Source: Bacteroidota bacterium
GTDB taxonomy: Bacteria > Bacteroidota > Bacteroidia > Chitinophagales > Chitinophagaceae
Assembly (NCBI GenBank): GCA_947461015.1
Contig: CANHIR010000034.1
Coordinates: 1-13,714, forward strand
DNA: 13,714 bases
Reading direction: 5' to 3'
The first letter of the stretch is position 1; every line of letters begins with the position of its first letter. The translations under genes and the position numbers were made by a program. Below are positions 1 to 6,627 of this stretch, piece after piece. The notes beneath the pieces are model-generated. The model searched no databases and had not been told where the DNA came from. It worked only from the letters and a program-made list of their open reading frames with translations.

Positions 1-105
1 AAAATACCCTGCTTTAAAAATGTGGATATCCTCGCGCTTTAATTTTCGTTTTCAACAAATGAAAAATGGATTATATAAGTGGGTAATTTTCCATTACTAA
101 CCCAA

Positions 106-125
106 CTAAGTACACCCTTACTTAG
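106..125. repeat. Inverted repeat upstream of the sigma factor gene
   Basis: A perfect 7-bp inverted repeat (CTAAGTA / TACTTAG) is separated by 6 bp and lies 26 bp before the sigma factor start codon. It is followed directly by a second small palindrome centred on TTCGAA (125-135). The position would suit an operator or a 5' leader hairpin. No exact TAnnTTTG box is visible in the first 151 bases; the nearest match is TAATTTTC at 40-47. The repeat is seen directly, but its function is a guess and a chance occurrence in AT-rich DNA is possible. Confidence 0.3.
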
Positions 126-151
126 CTTTCGAAGCCCTATAAAAAACAACA

Positions 152-733
152 ATGAACAAAACCGTACAACTTAACGACAACGAATTAATCGTACAATTTC
201 AACAAGGAAACACCCGTGCTTTTGATGCTTTAATTGACCGCCACCAAGAAAGAATTTACAATGCCATTTTATTTATGGTTAAAGACAGTTACTTGGCCGA
301 AGACTTGATCCAAGATATTTTTATTAAGATCATTAATAACTTAAAGCAGAATAAATACAACGACGAGGGTAAATTTTTACCTTGGGCTTTGCGTATTGCG
401 CACAATTTTTGTGTAGATCATTTTAGAAAAGTAAAAAGAACACCTACCATTAAAACAAGTGATGACCAGGATTTATTTGAAATTATTAAACACTCCGATC
501 ATCCAGCAGATTATAAAATGACGCGTACACAAACGCATCGCAATATTCAAGAACTAGTAGACTTATTACCTGAAGAGCAAAGAGAAATTATTGTGCTAAG
601 ACATTACGCCAACTTAAGTTTTAAGGAAATTGCACAAATGACCAATTGTAGTATTAACACGGCTTTGGGAAGAATGCGTTATGGCTTAATTAATTTAAGA
701 AAGATGATGAACGAAAGAGGAATGAGTTTGTAG
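152..733 (+). CDS. ECF-type RNA polymerase sigma-70 family sigma factor
   Basis: Alternative sigma factor of 193 residues that directs RNA polymerase to a subset of promoters. Region 2 spans roughly residues 22-95 (FDALIDRHQERIYN, then AEDLIQDIFIKI and PWALRIAHNFCVDHFRK, the typical -10 recognition and core-binding pattern). A short linker of about 35 residues follows, then region 4 at about 130-186 (LLPEEQREIIVLRHYANLSF followed by KEIAQMTNCSINTALGRMR, the helix-turn-helix that reads the -35 element). There is no region 1 or 3, which defines the ECF size class. The ATG at 152 is preceded by an A-rich stretch rather than a Shine-Dalgarno. No anti-sigma gene follows: the next gene is convergent, its stop codon 22 bp away. 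Any regulator must be encoded elsewhere, or control is transcriptional. The family call is firm; the regulon cannot be told from sequence. Confidence 0.93.
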   Translation: MNKTVQLNDNELIVQFQQGNTRAFDALIDRHQERIYNAILFMVKDSYLAEDLIQDIFIKIINNLKQNKYNDEGKFLPWALRIAHNFCVDHFRKVKRTPTIKTSDDQDLFEIIKHSDHPADYKMTRTQTHRNIQELVDLLPEEQREIIVLRHYANLSFKEIAQMTNCSINTALGRMRYGLINLRKMMNERGMSL

Positions 734-755
734 TGTTTGATGTAATTACCAACAA

Positions 756-2696
756 CTACTTCTTTTTATCTATACTGGATTTTAGCCAATCTAAATAATC
801 TTTTACGTTGGGTGTATAGCCAACAGGATCTGATAATAATTGCTGATCCGGACTTAACACCACATATAATGGTTGAGTAACTTGATTAAAGTTTTCTGCC
901 TGAAAGGTTGCCCATAAATCACCCACTGTGTTTATTTCTTTTTGCGCACCCAACTTTGTTGTGTATTTAAATCTTTTTTCAACAGGCAATAATGCCTTGT
1001 CGTCCACATACAAAGAAACTAAAATAAAATGCTCTTTTATATAAGTTGCAACAGCAGGATCGGTCCAAACATTCTCCTCCATCTTGCGACAGTTTACACA
1101 TGCCCAACCGGTGAAGTCAATTAAAATAGGCTTGTTTTGCTCCTTTGCTAATTGCAAAGCCATTTCATAATTATTTACCACATTGGCATGTAATCCATTA
1201 TGCTCATCATTTGTTGTAGCGAATAGACTATTACTAACTGGAGGCGGAAAACCACTTAAAAACTTTATATAGCCTGCATTCTTTGGAAAAATGCCCGCTA
1301 TTAACAAAGCAGCAAAAGCAATTGCTAAAACACCTCCTATCTTACGTGCTATTGAAATTTTTGCACCCTTGTTGTCATGGGGTAAACGTAATTTACCCCA
1401 TAAGTATAATGCCAACCCAATACTTATGAAGGCCCACAATCCTAAGAAAACCTCTCGCTTTAACAATCCCCAATGTTGCACTAAGTCTGCATTGGATAAA
1501 AATTTAAAGGCCAATGCCAGTTCCAGAAAAGCCAACACTTTTTTTACCGTATCCAACCATCCTCCGGATTTAGGCAAACTTTGTAACCACTGTGGAAATA
1601 TCGCAAACAAGGTAAATGGCAATGCCAGTGCGATACCAAAGCCCGCCATGCCATAAGTTAATGCCCATGCACCACCTTGTAAAGAACCTACTAATAAAGT
1701 GCCTAAAATAGGACCTGTACATGAAAAAGATACGATGGCCAAGGTAATGGCCATAAAAAAGATGCCACCAAAACTTCCTAGTCCACTTTTCGCATCTGCT
1801 TTGTTAGCAATGCCACTTGGTAAGGTAATTTCAAAAAAACCAAAGAAGGAAATGGAGAAGAATATAAAAATGACAAAAAAGATAATATTTAAAATAGGAC
1901 TTGTAGAAATGCTATTAAAAATTTCAGGTTGTACATTCCCCAATAAATGAAAGGGCACACTTGCTAAAACATAAATTAAAAAAATACTTAAGCCATACAA
2001 TAACCCATTTTGAATACCTTGTTTTCTGGTCTTTGACCTTTTAGTAAAGAAAGAAACAGTTACGGGAATCATTGGGAAAACACATGGGGTAATTAAGGCA
2101 ATTAAACCCCCTAAAAAACCTAGTATGAAAACAGCTAATAGCCCTTTATCTGTTGCGTCTTTTTTTACTTTTAAGTTGGGAATAATCATTTGAAAAGCTG
2201 CCGCTTTCTTCCCATCTGCTAAAAATATATTTATAGGTACTTCTTGCTGATAAAATTCTGCACCTTTTGCAATGGAAACAAATAACTTACCAGACAAGGT
2301 ATCTGGTTTAAAACCACTTATGACAATCGTATCAAATGCGTTTATAGTGTCGCTGGGAAATACATACGCCTTTTCAAATAATTCATCTTTTTGTTGGATC
2401 GCAATTACAGAAAACTGCGTAGCTCCTTTTAATCTTATTGTTTCTAAATTAAATACAACATGGGGTGCTGCTGTAATGGTGTCAGTCAATGCATCTGACG
2501 AAAGTGTTTGTCCATATACTTGCCAGCCCGCTTGTGCGGTGATGCTATATTGTATGCGATAAGAACTATCATTGATGCGAGACAATTTGGTGTCTACTTT
2601 TATTAAATTTTCACTTTGAGCATATAAGTTCTCACTACCTGCAGCAAAGAGTATTAAAAATAAAAGAACACGGGATATTGTCTTTAAAATATACAT
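756..2696 (-). CDS. dsbD: Thiol:disulfide interchange protein DsbD (cytochrome c biogenesis transmembrane region plus thioredoxin domain)
   Basis: Inner-membrane reductase that passes electrons from cytoplasmic thioredoxin to periplasmic thiols, for example for cytochrome c maturation and disulfide isomerisation. Of 646 residues, a signal peptide covers about 1-26 and an nDsbD-like beta domain about 30-160. A membrane domain with about eight helices (184-470) carries the conserved Cys205 (ITPCVFPMIPVT) and Cys326 (VSFSCTGPILGT). A thioredoxin-like domain (about 505-640) has the active site Cys533-Val-Asn-Cys536 and a cis-proline-type TQPLYVV at 607-613. The N-terminal domain contains no cysteine at all; where classical DsbD has its redox pair, this protein reads AKGAEFYQQEVP. 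The gene just upstream encodes a free nDsbD-like domain that keeps two cysteines and may supply the missing function (inference). The ATG is 36 bp downstream of that gene's stop codon, in an apparent operon with it and purQ. Confidence 0.93.
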   Translation of the reverse strand: MYILKTISRVLLFLILFAAGSENLYAQSENLIKVDTKLSRINDSSYRIQYSITAQAGWQVYGQTLSSDALTDTITAAPHVVFNLETIRLKGATQFSVIAIQQKDELFEKAYVFPSDTINAFDTIVISGFKPDTLSGKLFVSIAKGAEFYQQEVPINIFLADGKKAAAFQMIIPNLKVKKDATDKGLLAVFILGFLGGLIALITPCVFPMIPVTVSFFTKRSKTRKQGIQNGLLYGLSIFLIYVLASVPFHLLGNVQPEIFNSISTSPILNIIFFVIFIFFSISFFGFFEITLPSGIANKADAKSGLGSFGGIFFMAITLAIVSFSCTGPILGTLLVGSLQGGAWALTYGMAGFGIALALPFTLFAIFPQWLQSLPKSGGWLDTVKKVLAFLELALAFKFLSNADLVQHWGLLKREVFLGLWAFISIGLALYLWGKLRLPHDNKGAKISIARKIGGVLAIAFAALLIAGIFPKNAGYIKFLSGFPPPVSNSLFATTNDEHNGLHANVVNNYEMALQLAKEQNKPILIDFTGWACVNCRKMEENVWTDPAVATYIKEHFILVSLYVDDKALLPVEKRFKYTTKLGAQKEINTVGDLWATFQAENFNQVTQPLYVVLSPDQQLLSDPVGYTPNVKDYLDWLKSSIDKKK

Positions 2697-2722
2697 ATTT
2701 ATAAATTAGCACTATTGTTTAA

Positions 2723-2732
2723 CAGTATACTG
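2723..2732. repeat. 10-bp palindrome between the nDsbD-like gene and dsbD
   Basis: CAGTATACTG is a perfect 10-bp palindrome in the 36-bp gap between two co-directional genes. It abuts the stop codon of the upstream gene, and a second short palindrome (CTATT-G-AATAG, 2733-2743) continues into that gene's end. Transcribed on the minus strand it could form a weak hairpin modulating dsbD expression. There is no T-run after it, so it does not look like a terminator. The function is speculative. Confidence 0.2.
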
Positions 2733-3182
2733 CTATTGAATAGTAACTTCAAAAGGAACTTTGGTAGGTGGTAAACATCTTTCATCATTGCAAACCATGT
2801 ATTCAATTTCACCCGTCAATTTTGTTTTACTTGCCACTTTTAATGTAACAGATTGAACAAATTGAACTTTATTACTAAAATAAGCAATCTCAGCACCGAA
2901 ATTTTTATCAAATTTTTTCTCAATTTTCCCAATCTCTTTCACACCACCTTTTATTTGAACCAAGGGGTTTTTTTTAATCTGAACCGAAGTGGGTACAGGT
3001 CCCTTTTTTACAAACTGAGAATAGATATGCCAAGGTGCGTCAACATTTGCAGTAAAAGTAATATCATATTGCTTATCTGCTTTTTTCACCGCTTCAAAAG
3101 TCCATTTTACAGGATTTATTTTTTGCGCATTTAATTGCAACCCCATCATTAAACTAAAAAAGAAAGCCGCTATTTTTTTCAT
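2733..3182 (-). CDS. Secreted stand-alone nDsbD-like domain protein with a C-x4-C redox pair
   Basis: Small exported protein of 149 residues with a signal peptide at about 1-20 (lysines, then AAFFFSLMMGLQLNAQ). The mature part resembles the N-terminal, periplasmic beta-sandwich domain of DsbD: it shares the WHIYSQ-type segment (51-56; GWQVYGQ in the neighbouring DsbD) and ends with YMVCNDERCLPPTKVPFEV. Cys131 and Cys136 in that segment sit where classical nDsbD carries its disulfide. It lies 25 bp after purQ and 36 bp before dsbD on the same strand. The likely role is to receive electrons from the DsbD thioredoxin domain and hand them to periplasmic substrates, standing in for the cysteine-free N-domain of the adjacent DsbD. 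The domain similarity is clear by eye; the partnership is inferred from gene order and complementary cysteine content. Confidence 0.78.
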   Translation of the reverse strand: MKKIAAFFFSLMMGLQLNAQKINPVKWTFEAVKKADKQYDITFTANVDAPWHIYSQFVKKGPVPTSVQIKKNPLVQIKGGVKEIGKIEKKFDKNFGAEIAYFSNKVQFVQSVTLKVASKTKLTGEIEYMVCNDERCLPPTKVPFEVTIQ

Positions 3183-3207
3183 ACTATACTTTTAGTCTTT
3201 TTGCTTG

Positions 3208-3870
3208 TTACTTTGACAAGCCTAATATTTCAAAAACTTTTTTACCGTCAATATTACTCAACGCACTACTTGTTGCACGCTCAGGGTGTGGCATCATACC
3301 AAACACATTGCGTTGATCATTGCAAATGCCAGCAATATGATGTGTTGAACCGTTTGGATTTGCTGCCCCACCTACATTTCCATTTTCATCACAATAATGG
3401 AACAATACCTGATTGTTTTTTTCTAAATGAGCTAAAGTTGCTTCGTCGGCATAATACCTGCCTTCTCCATGTGCAATAGGTATTTGTAAAGCCTCACTTT
3501 TATCTGTTTTTATAAATACGTTCTTGCAAATAAATTGTTGATTTTCATTTTGGAGTAAAGCACCAGGTAATAAACCACTCTCACATAATATCTGAAAACC
3601 ATTACAAACACCTAGTACTTTCCCTCCTTTGTTGGCAAATTCTATCACCGACTGCATCATAGGACTAAATTTTGCAATGGCACCGCAACGTAAATAATCA
3701 CCATAAGAGAAACCGCCTGGCAAAACCACACAATCCTCGGTTGTGAAATGTGATAAATCACTATCCTTATGCCAAAGCATCTCAACTGAAAAGCCTAGGT
3801 CTTTTTCTAATGCGTCTTGCATGTCTCTATCGCAATTGGAACCGGGAAATACCACTACACCAAATTTCAT
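3208..3870 (-). CDS. purQ: Phosphoribosylformylglycinamidine synthase, glutaminase subunit PurQ
   Basis: Glutamine amidotransferase subunit of FGAM synthase, step four of de novo purine synthesis: it releases ammonia from glutamine for PurL to convert FGAR to FGAM. The 220-residue length fits the stand-alone PurQ of three-part PurS/PurQ/PurL enzymes rather than the large fused PurL. Visible motifs are the N-terminal VVVFPGSNCDRDM, the oxyanion-loop PGGFSYGDYLRCGA, the nucleophile elbow GVCNGFQILCESGLLPG with Cys89, and the catalytic MMPHPERA with His195 and Glu197. The ATG at 3870 is preceded by a TAACTTTG promoter box 37 bp upstream (3908-3915), which sits directly after the terminator of the preceding operon. 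purQ is the first gene of an apparent operon with the nDsbD-like protein and dsbD. No purL or purS is in the window. Confidence 0.96.
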   Translation of the reverse strand: MKFGVVVFPGSNCDRDMQDALEKDLGFSVEMLWHKDSDLSHFTTEDCVVLPGGFSYGDYLRCGAIAKFSPMMQSVIEFANKGGKVLGVCNGFQILCESGLLPGALLQNENQQFICKNVFIKTDKSEALQIPIAHGEGRYYADEATLAHLEKNNQVLFHYCDENGNVGGAANPNGSTHHIAGICNDQRNVFGMMPHPERATSSALSNIDGKKVFEILGLSK

Positions 3871-3907
3871 GATTATACGGTTTACTTTATAAGATAAAAA
3901 TGAATGA

Positions 3908-3915
3908 CAAAGTTA
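3908..3915 (-). promoter_or_regulatory. Putative Bacteroidetes -7 promoter element for purQ
   Basis: On the minus strand this reads TAACTTTG, an exact match to the TAnnTTTG box of Bacteroidetes housekeeping promoters. It lies 37 bp before the purQ ATG and just downstream of the 3918-3942 terminator. No good -33 TTG is visible at the usual spacing, where the terminator T-tract and stem lie instead. The motif match is direct; promoter activity is inferred. Confidence 0.5.
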
Positions 3916-3917
3916 CC

Positions 3918-3942
3918 AAAAAACCCCCTAAAAAAGGAGGTT
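3918..3942 (-). terminator. Intrinsic terminator closing the 6532-3954 operon
   Basis: On the minus strand an 8-bp stem (AACCTCCT pairing with AGGGGGTT, one G-U wobble) with a 5-base T loop is followed by a run of T residues. It begins 12 bp after the stop codon of the membrane-protein gene at 3954. The wobble pairs properly only in the minus-strand transcript; the plus strand would have a C-A mismatch. That supports this orientation. Confidence 0.75.
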
Positions 3943-3953
3943 AAATTCTTCAC

Positions 3954-4925
3954 TTAGGAGAGGTGGTTATACACAATAACCGATATGGCAGACCAAAAAA
4001 GTAAATTTGGTATAAATAACCTTTTGGGAACCGAATACGCAAAGCTAATAAAACAAGAAAGTGGGGTTAATACGATGGCCGAAGCGTAAAGGGCTTGGGC
4101 GGAGAAAATGATGGGTTGAAATAAGGTTAATATTAGTACCAATAATAATACGCTCCAGTATTTCCTTACCTGGATGATGAAACGCGCATGTTGATCCCTC
4201 CAATAAAAAATTCCAACTAAAAATTGAACTCCAATGACAATTAAAGTGAGTATGATATTTAAATTGGGTCTTATTAATGGATTTTTCCAGTCCAATCTTG
4301 GTAAAAACTGCTTAAACTCTTGTATACCACTTGTTAGATAAATAAAGGTGAATAAAAAATAAAATGGAAGCAGAATGCCCATTAGTAATACCAGCCACTC
4401 GGATAATTTAAATGGTCTTATAATAGTTAAGGCAAACAATACAACTGGAATTAAAATAGCAATAGGAGAATATAATAAAATGGAACCGCCCAATATCATA
4501 CCAATATTAAATTCCAAAGATTGCGGTTGATTCTGATCATAGAGTCTTAATAATTTAACCAGTATCCACATTACTAAGGAGTTAGCTACCAATCCTGAAC
4601 TTATCACATCCCAATAGGGGAACATTGCCGTTAAAATAATGTAAGTAAACCCTGGCAAGTAGCTTACATGTTGAAACATTTTAAGTTTGCTCATTAAAAT
4701 ATTTAAGCGAATAGCTTGGCTTAAAATGATTGCCTGGAATAATAATATTAAAAAAAAAGGTGGTAAAGGTTTTATATAATTTACCAATATATAAGGCAAC
4801 AATCCGTCAGCCGCATTTGCTATCACCATGGGTGGAGTATACCATATATGAAAATGCAAACCAATACTTAACAATACTAAAAAAAGTAAATTAATGTCGG
4901 ATCTATCTCTGAATAAAAAAACCAC
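3954..4925 (-). CDS. Polytopic integral membrane protein, DUF6427-like
   Basis: Very hydrophobic protein of 323 residues with roughly nine or ten predicted membrane segments spread over the whole length (for example about 11-25, 54-75, 108-128, 141-165, 177-199, 221-242, 260-278). The pattern of a short basic N-terminus (FRDRSDINLLFLVLL) and a central RPFKLSEWLVLLMGILLPF segment resembles a Bacteroidetes-specific uncharacterised membrane family I recall as DUF6427; this assignment is from memory. No catalytic motif is recognised. The start is a GTG at 4925, 2 bp after the stop of the upstream secreted-protein gene, so the two are probably translationally coupled. A hairpin terminator follows directly. 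The function is unknown; the tight pairing suggests a joint envelope role but does not prove it. Confidence 0.72.
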   Translation of the reverse strand: MVFLFRDRSDINLLFLVLLSIGLHFHIWYTPPMVIANAADGLLPYILVNYIKPLPPFFLILLFQAIILSQAIRLNILMSKLKMFQHVSYLPGFTYIILTAMFPYWDVISSGLVANSLVMWILVKLLRLYDQNQPQSLEFNIGMILGGSILLYSPIAILIPVVLFALTIIRPFKLSEWLVLLMGILLPFYFLFTFIYLTSGIQEFKQFLPRLDWKNPLIRPNLNIILTLIVIGVQFLVGIFYWRDQHARFIIQVRKYWSVLLLVLILTLFQPIIFSAQALYASAIVLTPLSCFISFAYSVPKRLFIPNLLFWSAISVIVYNHLS

Positions 4926-4927
4926 GC

Positions 4928-6532
4928 TTACTTAATTTGAATTTTAGCAAAGCCAATTCTATTTTTATATTGATATGGAACGATAGCTTCGTTTTCGCCA
5001 GTTTGTTTTAATGAACGTGGCATCCACTCATAATTTTTTTCTGCTAAAATAACGTTGGTTCCTTTTGATAATACTCCTTCTTTACTAAAAGTATTTAATA
5101 TAAATTGGTTCACTCTTTTTTCTCTCTTCTGATAAATAAAAATACTACCATTGTTGTTTTCTAAGACGCCATATCCAATAAACTGATCAACGTTCATGTC
5201 AGACTGACGCTTATCAATTGTTTTTACATTTTGAATGCTTCCTTTTGCGTCAATATTGATTAATGCAATCTTATTCGCATTATAGGTAACAGAAGGATAT
5301 CCAAATCCTGCAAATGGATTCATCCAAGGATTCCACATAAATGGAGACATGCCAAAACCAAATCCAAACCCATAACCAAATCCAAGTCCTAGGCCAAATC
5401 TTGTCCAAGGATAAAATCCAAAAGGTCGGTTCCAATAATTAAACATGAACGGATTATAAAAAGGGCCCCCATAAAAATAATCCCATCTAGAGAAAGCGCT
5501 TCTGTTGCTATAGGTTTCAGCAGCTTCTGCGATGACTACAAAACTGCCATCGGCTTGTACACTTAATTTATCGAAATAGAAATTATCAAATACGCCTTTT
5601 AAATTTCTTTTTTTGCTTACAGCAGCGCGCAATGCATCTGTGAATCTACTTGCATTACTTGTGATTTCTTTTTTACCTGCAATATCCCAAATATATGAAT
5701 AGATACCTTCAACATTTCCCTTCTTCTCAGTAGCATAAAAAGAATTCAATATTACACGGCCATTTGCGTTATCTACTTTAACACGAATATCATCTAATAA
5801 TAAAGTATTGTTTAAAATAGGAGACTCTACTACTTCTGAACCATCTGCAGACAAATACAATAAACTTACTGCTGGAGCAGCATTCGCAAGGGTCATATTA
5901 CGTAAGCAAAATAAATTCCCTTTGTTATCAATTGCAAAATCCGATAATACACTTTGCTTATTTTGTGCATTTACATTTACAGTTGCTTCATTCATTATTT
6001 CAAAAGCACTATTTAAAGTAACCACTTTTACTTTTATAGAATTTGCTTTTGTCGTATTTACAGAGAATAATTTTATTTGACTATGATCGTCACTCTGTAT
6101 TAAATTAAATACTTTGGCATTACTTCCTGGGCGGATATTTTCGGCAGTGTCAACAATTTTTGGCTTATCAAGCAACTGCCCATCGTTGTTTAATTCAGCG
6201 GTAGCAGCATACATGGTTGTATTGCCTTGGAATTGATAAAATAAGTTTACTTTATTTTCAGATTTTATAAATTGAATGTCTCTAATGGATGCAGGCAAAA
6301 ATGCAAGGTCATTTTGTTTTACCAATTGCATTTGTGCATTGTACACAGCAATGGTACTCACACCCCCATTCTTTTTATAAATCCAATAATTGTTGGCGAC
6401 CTTTCCAATTACTTCATATTGCATCTCGTCCTTGTCGGTCTTTTCAATGCCAGACAAAACATAAGACTGTGCAAAAGAAGCTTGAAGGCCTAATAAAATG
6501 GTAATAAATAGACTAAAAATTAGCTTTTGCAT
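4928..6532 (-). CDS. Secreted protein of unknown function with a Gly/Phe/aromatic-rich segment
   Basis: I do not recognise this 534-residue protein. It begins with a classical signal peptide (MQKLIFSLFITILLGLQ, then ASFAQ). The rest is rich in alternating hydrophobic and polar strands, consistent with a beta-repeat or beta-propeller-like fold, interrupted at about residues 347-415 by a striking low-complexity stretch full of Gly, Phe, Trp, Tyr, Pro and Met (for example GLGFGYGFGFGFGM). It has a single cysteine (about residue 209) and no enzyme motif. The start chosen is the ATG at 6532. The frame is open seven codons further up to a TTG at 6553, but that TTG lies inside a TAAATTTG promoter box and would put a charged extension ahead of the signal peptide. 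It lies 2 bp upstream of a polytopic membrane protein, probably in the same operon. Confidence 0.8.
   Translation of the reverse strand: MQKLIFSLFITILLGLQASFAQSYVLSGIEKTDKDEMQYEVIGKVANNYWIYKKNGGVSTIAVYNAQMQLVKQNDLAFLPASIRDIQFIKSENKVNLFYQFQGNTTMYAATAELNNDGQLLDKPKIVDTAENIRPGSNAKVFNLIQSDDHSQIKLFSVNTTKANSIKVKVVTLNSAFEIMNEATVNVNAQNKQSVLSDFAIDNKGNLFCLRNMTLANAAPAVSLLYLSADGSEVVESPILNNTLLLDDIRVKVDNANGRVILNSFYATEKKGNVEGIYSYIWDIAGKKEITSNASRFTDALRAAVSKKRNLKGVFDNFYFDKLSVQADGSFVVIAEAAETYSNRSAFSRWDYFYGGPFYNPFMFNYWNRPFGFYPWTRFGLGLGFGYGFGFGFGMSPFMWNPWMNPFAGFGYPSVTYNANKIALINIDAKGSIQNVKTIDKRQSDMNVDQFIGYGVLENNNGSIFIYQKREKRVNQFILNTFSKEGVLSKGTNVILAEKNYEWMPRSLKQTGENEAIVPYQYKNRIGFAKIQIK
5352..5399. repeat. Degenerate CCAAAT-type hexanucleotide repeat inside the secreted-protein gene
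   Basis: On the plus strand, units such as CCAAAA, CCAAAT and CCATAA recur about every six bases. They encode the alternating Gly-Phe tract on the minus strand. The units are imperfect, so this looks like an old tandem expansion or selection for the dipeptide rather than an actively slipping tract. The reading frame is intact. Confidence 0.5.
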
Positions 6533-6550
6533 AGAATAAATTTTATACGA

Positions 6551-6558
6551 CAAATTTA
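6551..6558 (-). promoter_or_regulatory. Putative Bacteroidetes -7 promoter element for the secreted-protein gene
   Basis: The minus strand reads TAAATTTG, an exact TAnnTTTG match ending 18 bp before the ATG at 6532. It would give a leader of roughly a dozen nucleotides. No convincing -33 TTG is seen at 19-21 bp spacing. The box excludes the in-frame TTG at 6553 as the start codon, because transcription would begin after it. Confidence 0.5.
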
Positions 6559-6627
6559 GTACATATTTAGGTTACAGCTACTTTTAGACTGAATATTAAC
6601 GCCTTTTTAAAATATTATAAATATTGT

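Noticed and set aside
1291..1950. Two plus-strand open frames (121 and 83 codons) opposite dsbD
   Set aside because: Both are antisense to the well-conserved membrane domain of DsbD; their Lys/Pro/Met-rich composition is explained by the complement of the membrane helices.
6600..6627. AT-rich inverted repeat AATATT...AATATT as a terminator after the LD-carboxypeptidase gene
   Set aside because: The stem has no G-C pairs and no following T-run; such repeats are expected by chance in this AT-rich spacer.
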